This document shows positions 51,063 to 58,469 of a DNA stretch of 64,000 nt, piece after piece. The notes beneath the pieces are model-generated. The model saw only the letters and a list, made by a program, of their open reading frames with translations, made no database searches and had not been told where the DNA came from. The stretch is from NCBI RefSeq assembly GCF_000158815.1, contig NZ_GG657738.1:1054717-1118716 (forward strand), given 5' to 3'. Origin of the DNA: Micromonospora sp. ATCC 39149. GTDB taxonomy: Bacteria; Actinomycetota; Actinomycetes; Mycobacteriales; Micromonosporaceae. Each line of letters begins with the position of its first letter. Position 1 is the first letter of the stretch. Position numbers and translations under genes: made by a program.

Positions 51063-52322
51063 ATGACATCGCTCGAGCCCGTTGCACACGCGTCACCCCC
51101 GCAGTCCACCCCGCCGCCCGACCCCGGTGCGGCAGGTGAGCCCGGTCCGTCGATGGGCCGGCTGGTCGGCGTGGACCTGGCCCGCGCGTTCGCCGTGTTC
51201 GGGATGTTCGCCGTGCATGTCGGCCCGTTCGAGGCGGCGCGGGGTGACATCGGCGGTTGGATACGCAGCCTGAGCGAGGGCCGGGCGTCGGCGTTGTTCG
51301 CCACGCTCGCCGGGTTCTCGCTGATGCTCATCGCCGGTCGCTTCGAGCCGAAGACCGGGCTGGCGGGCCGGCAGGCGAAGGCCCGGATCGTGATTCGCGC
51401 GGTGATTCTGCTGGTCGTGGGCACCGCGTTGACGATGACGGACTTCGGGGACGCGGTGATCCTCAACGCATACGCGGTGTACTTCCTGCTCGCGTTGCCG
51501 CTGACCCGGCTGCGTGCCCGGACGCTGGCCGTCATCGCGGCCGTGCTCGCGCTGGTGGGTCCCCAGGTGGGGTTCGGCCTGCGGGCATGGCTGGGCGAGC
51601 CGATCGTGAACAGCATCAACGCGTACGATCCGCTCGAGCGGCTCTGCGGCGTCGGCGTACTGGATCTGCTGCTCACTGGCTTCTACCCGGCGATCACGTG
51701 GATGTCGTTCGTGATCGCGGGTATGGCACTCGGCCGGCTTGACCTGGCCGCCGGCGCGGTGCAGCGGCGGCTGGCGGTGCTCGGCCCCGCCCTGATCGTG
51801 CTCGGATACGGGACGTCCTGGCTGGCCCTCAAGATTTTCGGCGGCGGCATCCCCGACCGCGTGCCGGACGGCATGCCCCCGAAGGACGCCGTGGCCGACT
51901 TGGCGGCCGGCTCCGCGCCGCCGCCCGCCAAGTGGGGCTTGGAGGCCGATCCCTGGCTGCTGCTGGCGGCTGAGCCGCACAGCGGGTCGACCTTCGACGT
52001 GATCGGCTGCCTGGGGGTGGCGATCACTGTGCTGCTGTGTGCGACGGTGGCGATGGCCAAACTGCCACGGCTGCGCCGGCTCGCCGGCCCGGTCATCGCC
52101 GTGGGCACCATGTCCCTGACGATCTACGTGGGTCACATCCTGGCCATCCTCGCGCTACCCGGTAAGAGCGCTACCCCGCCGGATGCCAACTCGACCGTCC
52201 TGTTGTGCGCGTTTGTCCTCGGCGCCGTCGTGTTCGCGGCGCTCTGGTCGCGGTTCTTCCGCCGCGGCCCACTGGAGGACCTGCTGAACAGCGCCACCAA
52301 ACCAGCGAGGCTTCTTCGCTGA
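51063..52322 (+). CDS. DUF418-type polytopic membrane protein (copy A)
   Basis: A 419-residue membrane protein of the DUF418/heparan-acetyltransferase-like group: SMGRLVGVDLARAFAVFGMF (helix 1 with the RxxGxDxxRxxA motif), GRASALFATLAGFSLMLIAG, a family QAKARIVIRAVILLVVG helix, ERLCGVGVLDLLLTGFYPAI and GVAITVLLCATVAMAKLP, about ten helices in all. The family is linked to envelope modification and transport; no substrate is proven. A close relative is at 54677-55891 in the opposite direction, with the ABC exporter between them. ATG 51063 fits the conserved start. Confidence 0.88.
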   Translation: MTSLEPVAHASPPQSTPPPDPGAAGEPGPSMGRLVGVDLARAFAVFGMFAVHVGPFEAARGDIGGWIRSLSEGRASALFATLAGFSLMLIAGRFEPKTGLAGRQAKARIVIRAVILLVVGTALTMTDFGDAVILNAYAVYFLLALPLTRLRARTLAVIAAVLALVGPQVGFGLRAWLGEPIVNSINAYDPLERLCGVGVLDLLLTGFYPAITWMSFVIAGMALGRLDLAAGAVQRRLAVLGPALIVLGYGTSWLALKIFGGGIPDRVPDGMPPKDAVADLAAGSAPPPAKWGLEADPWLLLAAEPHSGSTFDVIGCLGVAITVLLCATVAMAKLPRLRRLAGPVIAVGTMSLTIYVGHILAILALPGKSATPPDANSTVLLCAFVLGAVVFAALWSRFFRRGPLEDLLNSATKPARLLR

Positions 52323-52337
52323 GCGCGGGCCCCGGCA

Positions 52338-52368
52338 GCGTCCGCCGCCCGTTTCGGGCGGCGGACGC
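52338..52368. terminator. Hairpin terminator after DUF418 copy A
   Basis: GCGTCCGCCGCCCG and CGGGCGGCGGACGC form a perfect 14-bp stem with a TTT loop, 16 bp after the stop. Confidence 0.85.
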
Positions 52369-52515
52369 CATGGTCCGTCCTGAACGCACGACCCCGACTG
52401 ACCATCCGGCAGGCGAAACCAGCCGAGCCTTCCCACACCACCCGATCGGCACGGACCCATATCCCGATTCCGGAACCGCCGGTGCCGTGCCCGGCAACCA
52501 GCAGGAGAAAGACTC

Positions 52516-54369
52516 GTGAACACCGCATCCCGACCGTCGATAACGGATGCCGCGTCTCCGTCCGCGCGGGAGACGGCCAAGGCGCTGTACGCGCAGATCC
52601 GGCCGCACCGGCGGGTCGTCGCGTTCGGCCTGTTGTGTGCGCTGGTCGGTGCTGCCGGAGGGTTGTTGCAGCCGCTGGCCACCAAGGCGTTGGTGGACCG
52701 GCTGACGTCCGGCGCGACCGTCACCGGGATTCTGCTGGCCCTCACCGCGCTGGTGGTTCTGGGCACGGTCGCCGACGCGCTCGGCTCCTACGTGCTGGAA
52801 CGCACAGCGGAGTCGGTCGTCCTGGCCGCACGGCGGACCCTGGTCGGCCGACTGCTGCGGCTACGGCTGGCCGAGGTGGAGCGGGTCCCGCCGGGTGATC
52901 TGATGTCCCGGGTCACCTCCGACACGACGCTGCTGCGGGCGGTCAGCACCCAGGGGGTCGTGGGCGCGGCCACGGGTGCGGTGGCCTTCGTGGCGGCGGT
53001 CGTGATGATGGCGATCCTGGACGTCGTGCTCCTGGGCGTGACGCTCGGGGTGCTGGTGTTGATCGGTGGGCTCGTGGCCCTGGTGATGCCCAGGATCGCG
53101 CAGGCCACCGAGCGGTCGCAGGAGGCGGTCGGGGAGATCTCCACCGCGCTGGAGCGGGTCTTCGGCGCGTTTCGTACGGTGAAGGCATCCGGCGCAGAGC
53201 AGCGCGAGACCGCTCGGGTAGAGGCGGCGGCGCGGCGAGCCTGGCGGCACGGCGTGACCAGCGCGAAATGGGAGGCCCTGGCCGGATCGGCCGACGGGCT
53301 CGCCGTGCAGCTGGCATTCCTCGCGGTGCTCGCCGTCGGCGGGGCCCGCGTGTCGTCCGGGGCGATCTCCGTGTCCACGCTCATCGCGTTCCTGCTCTAC
53401 CTGTTCTACCTGATCGAACCGGTGTCGCAGCTGATCGAGGCCGTGTCGCAGTACCAGGAGGGTGCGGCCGCGATCTGGCGGATCACGCAGGTCCAGCGCC
53501 TGTCGGCAGAGCCGTCGACTCAGCAGGCCTCCGCGCCGTCCCGACCGCCGACAGTGGTGCCGGGCCCGGCGTCGGTCCGCTTCGCCGACGTGTCCTTCCG
53601 TCACCGGCCCGGCCTGCCGTACGTCCACAAGCAGGTGAGTTTCGAGGTACCGGCCACCGGGATGACCGCCATCGTCGGCCTCTCCGGCGCCGGCAAGTCG
53701 ACCGTCTTCGCGCTGATCGAGCGGTTCTACGAGGCGACCAGCGGCCGGGTCCTGGTCGACGGGCAGGACGTACGACACTGGCCGTTGCCCCACCTGCGGT
53801 CACTGATCGGCTATGTGGAGCAGGACGCTCCGGTGCTGGCCGGCATCCTGAGGGAGAACCTGACCTTCGCCGCGCCCGAGGCGACGGACGACGACATCCG
53901 CGACGTTCTGCGCCGGACGAAGCTCGATGCCCTCGTCGACCGCCTTCCCCACGGCCTGGACACGCCGGTCGGGCACCGCGGCTGCACGCTGTCGGGCGGC
54001 GAACGGCAGCGCATCGCGATCGCCCGCGCACTGCTGCGCAGGCCCCGCCTGCTGTTGCTGGATGAGGCCACCGCACAGCTCGACGCCGTCAACGAACTGG
54101 CGCTTCGCGACGTCATCACCGAGATCGCCACTAAGACCACCGTGCTGGTAGCGGCCCACCGCCTGTCCACGGTCACCAACGCCGACCGGATCATCGTCAT
54201 GGACGCCGGACGAATCCGGGCGGTCGGCACCCACGCGGAACTGGTGGCCCAGGACCAGTTGTACGCGCGACTGGCGGCGACCCAACTCCTCACCCCCGAC
54301 GCGGCAACCCCGCAGACCACATCGATGCGACGGCCGAACGGGTCGGCCCCCTCTTCTACCGCCTGTTAG
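52516..54369 (+). CDS. ABC half-transporter (fused membrane and ATPase domains)
   Basis: A 617-residue exporter. The membrane domain (about 30-320) has six helices, for example VVAFGLLCALVGAAGGLL and TLIAFLLYLFYLIEPVSQLI, with the coupling segment QEAVGEISTALERVFGAFRT. The ATPase has Walker A GLSGAGKST, Q-loop YVEQDAPVLAGILRENL, signature CTLSGGERQRIAIARALL, Walker B LLLLDEAT and H-loop AAHRLSTV; all are intact. Such half-transporters dimerise and pump drugs, peptides or lipids outward. GTG 52516 follows GGAGAAAGACTC. It lies between two DUF418 proteins and beside a two-component system, suggesting an envelope or self-protection module. Confidence 0.93.
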   Translation: MNTASRPSITDAASPSARETAKALYAQIRPHRRVVAFGLLCALVGAAGGLLQPLATKALVDRLTSGATVTGILLALTALVVLGTVADALGSYVLERTAESVVLAARRTLVGRLLRLRLAEVERVPPGDLMSRVTSDTTLLRAVSTQGVVGAATGAVAFVAAVVMMAILDVVLLGVTLGVLVLIGGLVALVMPRIAQATERSQEAVGEISTALERVFGAFRTVKASGAEQRETARVEAAARRAWRHGVTSAKWEALAGSADGLAVQLAFLAVLAVGGARVSSGAISVSTLIAFLLYLFYLIEPVSQLIEAVSQYQEGAAAIWRITQVQRLSAEPSTQQASAPSRPPTVVPGPASVRFADVSFRHRPGLPYVHKQVSFEVPATGMTAIVGLSGAGKSTVFALIERFYEATSGRVLVDGQDVRHWPLPHLRSLIGYVEQDAPVLAGILRENLTFAAPEATDDDIRDVLRRTKLDALVDRLPHGLDTPVGHRGCTLSGGERQRIAIARALLRRPRLLLLDEATAQLDAVNELALRDVITEIATKTTVLVAAHRLSTVTNADRIIVMDAGRIRAVGTHAELVAQDQLYARLAATQLLTPDAATPQTTSMRRPNGSAPSSTAC

Positions 54370-54494
54370 AGGTGACTCGCGCCGCGCTGTGATGGGCACG
54401 ACCGCGTTGGTTGCTGAAGCATCGCCCAGCCACCAAGATCCCCGCGCGTCGACAGCCACCCCACACCGGCGAACGAGAACAACTACCCGACACT

Positions 54495-54558
54495 GCCCGC
54501 CCTCGCCGAGATCACGCCCTCGATGAACGCATTCTCATCGGTCTCGGCGAGGGCGGGC
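54495..54558. repeat. 17-bp perfect inverted repeat between convergent genes
   Basis: GCCCGCCCTCGCCGAGA (54495-54511) and its exact complement (54542-54558) flank a 30-base loop. AACAACTACC occurs as a direct repeat just outside both arms. It may be a bidirectional terminator or the trace of a mobile unit; the loop is long for a terminator. Confidence 0.7.
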
Positions 54559-54676
54559 AACAACTACCGGATCCGGAGCATCTCGCTACCTGCCGTCCTC
54601 ACCTGGGTCGTCCCCGCCTCGACGCACCCGCCGCGAAGGGCCGGCCAGAGGCGGGAGCGAAGCTGCCCAGCAGATC

Positions 54677-55891
54677 TCATCGGACGGACTTCGCCAGCTT
54701 GGTGGCGGCGTGGAGTAGGTACTCCAGCGGTCCGCGGGGGAAGAAGCGAAACCAGATCCCGGCGAACACGATGGCCCCGCCGATGTATATGAGCAGCGGC
54801 ATCCAGGAATCCTTGAAGGCGAGCCCGGTGAACGACGACACGACGAAATGGCCGACGTAGGCCGTCAGGGACATGGTGCCCACGGCGATGACCGGTTTCG
54901 CCAGGCGGCGCAGCCAGGGCAGGCGGTCGATCGCCACCATCGCGCACAGAATGACGGTGATCGCGACGCCGAGGCTGCCGATGATGTCGAACGTCGTACC
55001 GCTGTGCGGCCCGGCCAGCAACAGCGACGAAGCCGACCCACGAGGTTGGAACGACCCGCTGCCGAACGACCCGCTGCCGGAGGACCCCGACGCGTCTTCC
55101 GCAGAGCTCCGCAACGCGTCCGCGCCGGCCAACAGCCTGGACGTGCCGTAGCCGAGCACGATGAGGGCGGGGCCGAACGCGGCCAACCGCCGCCGCACCG
55201 AACCGGCGGCCAGGTCGAGGCGGGCCAAAGCCATGCCGGCGATCACGAACGACATCCAGGTGATCGTCGGGTAGAAGCCGGTGAGCAGCAGATCCAGGAC
55301 GCCGACGCCGCAGAGCCGCTCGAGCGGGTCGTAGGCGTTGATGCTCTTTCGGACCGGCTCAGTCAGCAGCGAAGACAGGCCGAACGCCAGCTGAGGCGTG
55401 ACAACCGCGAGCACGGTCGCGGTGATCGCAAGCGTCTTGGCCCGCAGCCGCACCAAGGGCAGCGCCAACAGGAAGTAGACCCCGTAGAAGTTGAGGATGA
55501 CCACGTCCCCGAAAACCATCGCCATCGCGGTGCCGACCGCCAGCAGAACGACGGCCCGGATCGCGATCCGGGCCTTCGCCTGCCGCCCCGCCAGGCCGGT
55601 CTTCGGCTCCCGGCGGCCGGCGATCAGCGCCACCGAAAACCCGGCGAGGGTGGCGAACAGGATGGACGAGCGACCGTCCGCCAGGTACCGGATCCAACTG
55701 GCGACGCCGGACGTGGCCGACAACGGGGGGCCGATGTGCACCACGTACATCCCGAACACGGCCAGCGCGCGGGCCAGGTCCACCCCGACCAGTCGCCCCA
55801 TCGACGGACCGGGCTCGACCGGAAGCGGGGGCTCGGACAGGGGGCCGGACGGCGGAGGGGACAGTTGTTGTGTGGGCTTGATCTGAGTCAT
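54677..55891 (-). CDS. DUF418-type polytopic membrane protein (copy B)
   Basis: A 404-residue paralogue of copy A; most helices can be aligned directly, e.g. GPSMGRLVGVDLARALAVFG, LAGRQAKARIAIRAVVLLAV, SINAYDPLERLCGVGVLDLL and TGFYPTITWMSFVIAGMALA. It differs in a Ser/Gly-rich loop (SGSSGSGSFGSGSF) near residue 290. ATG 55891 matches the copy A start. Even the non-coding segment before the gene (GGATTCCGCC-type) is shared, so this is a segmental duplication. It converges on the ABC exporter gene. Confidence 0.88.
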   Translation of the reverse strand: MTQIKPTQQLSPPPSGPLSEPPLPVEPGPSMGRLVGVDLARALAVFGMYVVHIGPPLSATSGVASWIRYLADGRSSILFATLAGFSVALIAGRREPKTGLAGRQAKARIAIRAVVLLAVGTAMAMVFGDVVILNFYGVYFLLALPLVRLRAKTLAITATVLAVVTPQLAFGLSSLLTEPVRKSINAYDPLERLCGVGVLDLLLTGFYPTITWMSFVIAGMALARLDLAAGSVRRRLAAFGPALIVLGYGTSRLLAGADALRSSAEDASGSSGSGSFGSGSFQPRGSASSLLLAGPHSGTTFDIIGSLGVAITVILCAMVAIDRLPWLRRLAKPVIAVGTMSLTAYVGHFVVSSFTGLAFKDSWMPLLIYIGGAIVFAGIWFRFFPRGPLEYLLHAATKLAKSVR

Positions 55892-56068
55892 GCCGCGAAT
55901 CTCGCCGAGCCGAGGCCGGCCCAGTACCCGGCAGGTCTCGGCATAATCCCGCCGGTCAGCGGAACCACCCCCGCCGGCCGGCGGAATCCCGCCTCCCAGG
56001 CAGGCTCCCTTGTATCTGGCCGGCCACCGAACGAGCCGACATTGCTCCGCTGGGCGCAGGCCGTCGTG

Positions 56069-56105
56069 ATCGGTTCTTGGTTCACCGCGGTTGCCCCTGG
56101 CAACG
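56069..56105 (-). repeat. Inverted repeat, right arm
   Basis: Inverse of the segment at 48818-48854; ATCGGTTCTTGGTTC is identical to the complement of the left arm's end. Confidence 0.7.
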
Positions 56106-56109
56106 GAGG

Positions 56110-56215
56110 GGAAAGCGCCCGATTCTTCCTGTATGAACCCGAGGGCAAGGTCGTCAAGAATCGGGCGCATCTTGACATGCGGGTCGGCACCGGGCTCGTG
56201 GGTGAAGAGCGCATG
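56110..56215 (+). pseudogene. VOC/glyoxalase-family gene, C-terminal part
   Basis: The frame reads RFFLYEPEGKVVKNRAHLDM and RVGTGLVGEERMAALEAD. The KNRxHLDxRVG block is the usual third quarter of the glyoxalase-like family whose first half survives at 48612-48870. It runs straight into an integrase sequence without a stop, so the two were joined by a deletion. Confidence 0.7.
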
Positions 56216-56400
56216 GCCGCGCTTGAGGCCGACCTGCGAGTCTTTCTCCGCTGGTGCACGGACCAGAACCTTGACCCTTTAGCTGCGGTGCGGGTGGACA
56301 TCGAGCGGTACGTACGCTGGCTGCAGGACGTGCGCCGGTATCAGCCCTCGGCAGTCTCCCGACACCTGTCGGTCGTGGTCGGCTACCGCCACGGAACCTC
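56216..56400 (+). pseudogene. Tyrosine recombinase (integrase) N-terminal fragment
   Basis: FLRWCTDQNLDPLAAVRVDI, ERYVRWLQDVRRYQPSAVSR and HLSVVVGYRH form the SAM-like, core-binding domain of a phage-type tyrosine integrase. The catalytic domain (RHRY) is absent. Its position about 150 bp from a tRNA-Lys 3' remnant is where an element integrase would lie. Confidence 0.75.
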
Positions 56401-56509
56401 CTCCCCCGAACCGGCCCGGACGTCCACCGCCACGCCACCAGTCCACCGGAAGCCGGAACCGTCCAACCGCTCCCACCGAGCACCGGGCCACCGACGCGGA
56501 AACGAGAAA

Positions 56510-56597
56510 GGCCCCAACCCGGGGTAAAACCGCAGGTCAGAGCCTTGCTGCTCGTGCGCCGCCAGGGACTCGAACCCCGAACCCGCGGATTAAGAGC
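56510..56597 (-). repeat. Right copy: tRNA-Lys(CUU) 3' half plus terminator (candidate att site)
   Basis: Leftward from 56597 the sequence reads CTCTTAATCCGCGGGTTC, then GGGGTTCGAGTCCC and TGGCGGCGCA (56555): anticodon loop with CUU, half of its stem, variable loop, T-arm and acceptor strand of a tRNA-Lys. The 5' half is missing and similarity breaks exactly at the anticodon loop. A hairpin CCCCGGGTTGGGG with T-run follows. A second, more decayed copy is at 37322-37414. Confidence 0.72.
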
Positions 56598-56699
56598 TTG
56601 TGTGAGGCAGTCTGCGCCGGCCGGTGGCTTCCTCAACTGCGGTCAGGGCCTGCTGGCGACGGCCGGCGGTGGCGAGCCGCCAGGCGTGGCAGGCGGAGT

Positions 56700-56910
56700 G
56701 TGGAGGGTGTGATGACCGCGAAACTGAACGAGGCAACTGGACGCAAGAAGCGGTCTGAGCCGTCGGCGGAGGCGAAGGCCGCCGCCGAGCTGGTGGGGGC
56801 GTGAAGGAGCGGGCTGTCGTTGACGGGTCCGGACGAGTTGCTGAAGCAGTTGACCAGACGGTCCTGAAGACCGCGTTGAACGAGGAGATGACCGAGCACC
56901 TCTGGGTCAG
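56700..56910 (+). pseudogene. IS256-family transposase 5' remnant (copy 2)
   Basis: MTAKLNEATGRKKRSEPSAE then, after frame changes, LTGPDELLKQLT and TVLKTALNEEMTEHL give the N-terminus of an IS256 transposase (normally KERGLSLTGPDxLLKQLTKxVLExALNEEMTEHLG). At least two frameshifts are present and the catalytic part is gone. It resembles the piece at 13594. Confidence 0.75.
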
Positions 56911-57395
56911 GCCGGGTCGACGCGGGCGACGGCGACGGTCTGGGCCAGGTCGCGGTCGGCGCAGGCGGCCGGCCGGGGGACCAGTGCGCCGTGCACGGTG
57001 ACCCGGTCGCCCGGGTTCAGTGCCTCGGCCGCCTCACCGGTCAACGCCCAGCGCCGCGTCCCGACCAACAGCGTGGTGCACCCGCCCGAGCGTTCCACGG
57101 CGCCGGTGAGGGTACGCCCGCCCCACGGCAGTCCGCCCGGGATATCCCCGCCGGATGGCGGGAGCGGCGAACCCGTGCGGCGCGGCGAGGGCCGCCCGGC
57201 CAACCCACCCGGGTTGGTCGGCGGCGCGACGCCGGAGCCACCAGCGGGCGGGGGCTCGATGGTCGGCGCCTTGCTCGGCGGCGGTGGACCGGTCGCTGGG
57301 ACGGCCGGCCGCGGCCCGGGGTCGCCCCCCAGACTGCAGGCGGTCATCAGCACCAGCAACCCGACCGCGGTCAGCACGATCGACGCTCGACGCAT
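56907..57395 (-). CDS. Small lipoprotein with OB-fold-like C-terminal domain
   Basis: A 162-residue lipoprotein at the end of the importer operon. MRRASIVLTAVGLLVLMTAC is a lipoprotein signal with lipobox LMTAC. Residues 22-90 are a Pro/Gly-rich spacer. The last 65 residues (TLTGAVERSGGCTTLLVGTR, ALTGEAAEALNPGDRVTVHG) have the beta pattern and GDxVxVxG turn of OB-fold, DUF5818-like domains. ATG 57395 is preferred to GTG 57404 because GGAGG lies 10 bases before it. It follows the second permease by 53 bp on the same strand, so it is probably part of that operon, perhaps an accessory outer-face protein. Function unknown. Confidence 0.78.
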   Translation of the reverse strand: MRRASIVLTAVGLLVLMTACSLGGDPGPRPAVPATGPPPPSKAPTIEPPPAGGSGVAPPTNPGGLAGRPSPRRTGSPLPPSGGDIPGGLPWGGRTLTGAVERSGGCTTLLVGTRRWALTGEAAEALNPGDRVTVHGALVPRPAACADRDLAQTVAVARVDPA

Positions 57396-57448
57396 GGGCA
57401 GCACACCTCCGTCATGTGGGACGCACCGTCATCCGCCGCGGTTCCCCG

Positions 57449-58414
57449 CTAGCGCGGGTAGAAGCGTCGGTAGCGGCGGACCAACCGCCACTGCACCAGC
57501 ACGGCGGCCAGGGTAAGCACCATCATCACCAGCGTGGCCGCCGCCGCGTAGCCGTAGCGCAGGTACTCGAAACCGGTCTGATACACAAACAGCGACAGGT
57601 AGGTGGTGGCGTACGGGGGCGGGCCACCGTCGGTCACCACGAACGCCGACACGAACGTGAAATGCAGGCTGGCGATGGCGTCGCGGAGCGCCAACAGGGC
57701 AAGGACCGGCGCCATCAGCGGCAGGGTGATCCGGCGGAACACGTCCCAGCCGGTGGCGTCCTCGATCGCGGCCATCTCGTAGACGTCCCTGGGCAGCGCC
57801 CGCCGCGCGGCCAGCAGCACCACGAAGGTCTCCCCCATGGTGAACAGGCTGACCAGGATGATCGCGGCCCGGGCATCGGTTGGGTCCGTAAGCCACTGCG
57901 GCGGAGTGCGCCCCAGCGCGGTCAGTCCGTTCTCCCCACCGACGCGGAGCACCTGGTTGATGGGACCGTACAGGGGATTGAGCAACCACAACCAGAGCAG
58001 GCCGTACGCGATCTCGGGCACCGCGGTGGGCAGCAGCGCCGCCGCGCGGGCGGTGCCCGCCCCGGGGGTGCGGCGGTGCAGCAGCAACGCCAGGCCGAGC
58101 GCCAACAGCACCCGCAGCGGCACGGCCACCACCGCGAACACCACAGTGTTGGTCAACGCGATGCGGAAGATCGGATCCTCGACCAGCGCGGTGAAGTTGT
58201 CGAAGCCGGCCCAGGCCGGTGGGCGCACCAGATCGTAGTGGGTGAACGCCAGGGCAAGGGTGACCAGGGCCGGCAGCAGCACCAGCCCGACCAGGCCGGC
58301 CAGGTACGGCGCGAGCATCAACGCCAGTTGCCGCCGCGAGCGCGCGTCGGGCCCGGCCGGGCTGCCGGCTCCTGTTCCCGGAGCTCGCGGGCCTGCCTCG
58401 CTCCCCGCGCTCAC
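57449..58414 (-). CDS. Carbohydrate ABC importer permease (MalF/UgpA type)
   Basis: A 321-residue permease with six helices (for example MLAPYLAGLVGLVLLPALVT, VVFAVVAVPLRVLLALGLAL, TLVMMVLTLAAVLVQWRLV). The coupling EAA loop is EMAAIEDATGWDVFRRITLP, lying before LMAPVLALLALRDAIASL. It pairs with the MalG-type permease at 60829 to form the membrane channel. It is the fourth transport gene of the operon, 55 bp after the ATPase. Confidence 0.93.
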   Translation of the reverse strand: MSAGSEAGPRAPGTGAGSPAGPDARSRRQLALMLAPYLAGLVGLVLLPALVTLALAFTHYDLVRPPAWAGFDNFTALVEDPIFRIALTNTVVFAVVAVPLRVLLALGLALLLHRRTPGAGTARAAALLPTAVPEIAYGLLWLWLLNPLYGPINQVLRVGGENGLTALGRTPPQWLTDPTDARAAIILVSLFTMGETFVVLLAARRALPRDVYEMAAIEDATGWDVFRRITLPLMAPVLALLALRDAIASLHFTFVSAFVVTDGGPPPYATTYLSLFVYQTGFEYLRYGYAAAATLVMMVLTLAAVLVQWRLVRRYRRFYPR

Positions 58415-58469
58415 GTGTCACCTCCTGTTCGCGGCCGCGTGGCTGCCGGACCCGGCTGGTTCCCCACGC

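Noticed and set aside
49081-51096. 671-residue frame covering both kinase and regulator
   Set aside because: The kinase has its own GTG start (50184) coupled to the regulator stop; the upstream part of the long frame lies out of phase with the genuine response regulator and encodes Arg/Pro-rich nonsense.
54848-56527. 559-residue plus-strand frame over DUF418 copy B
   Set aside because: It is antisense to a well-defined membrane protein; only its last part (56110-56400) is real, as VOC and integrase debris.
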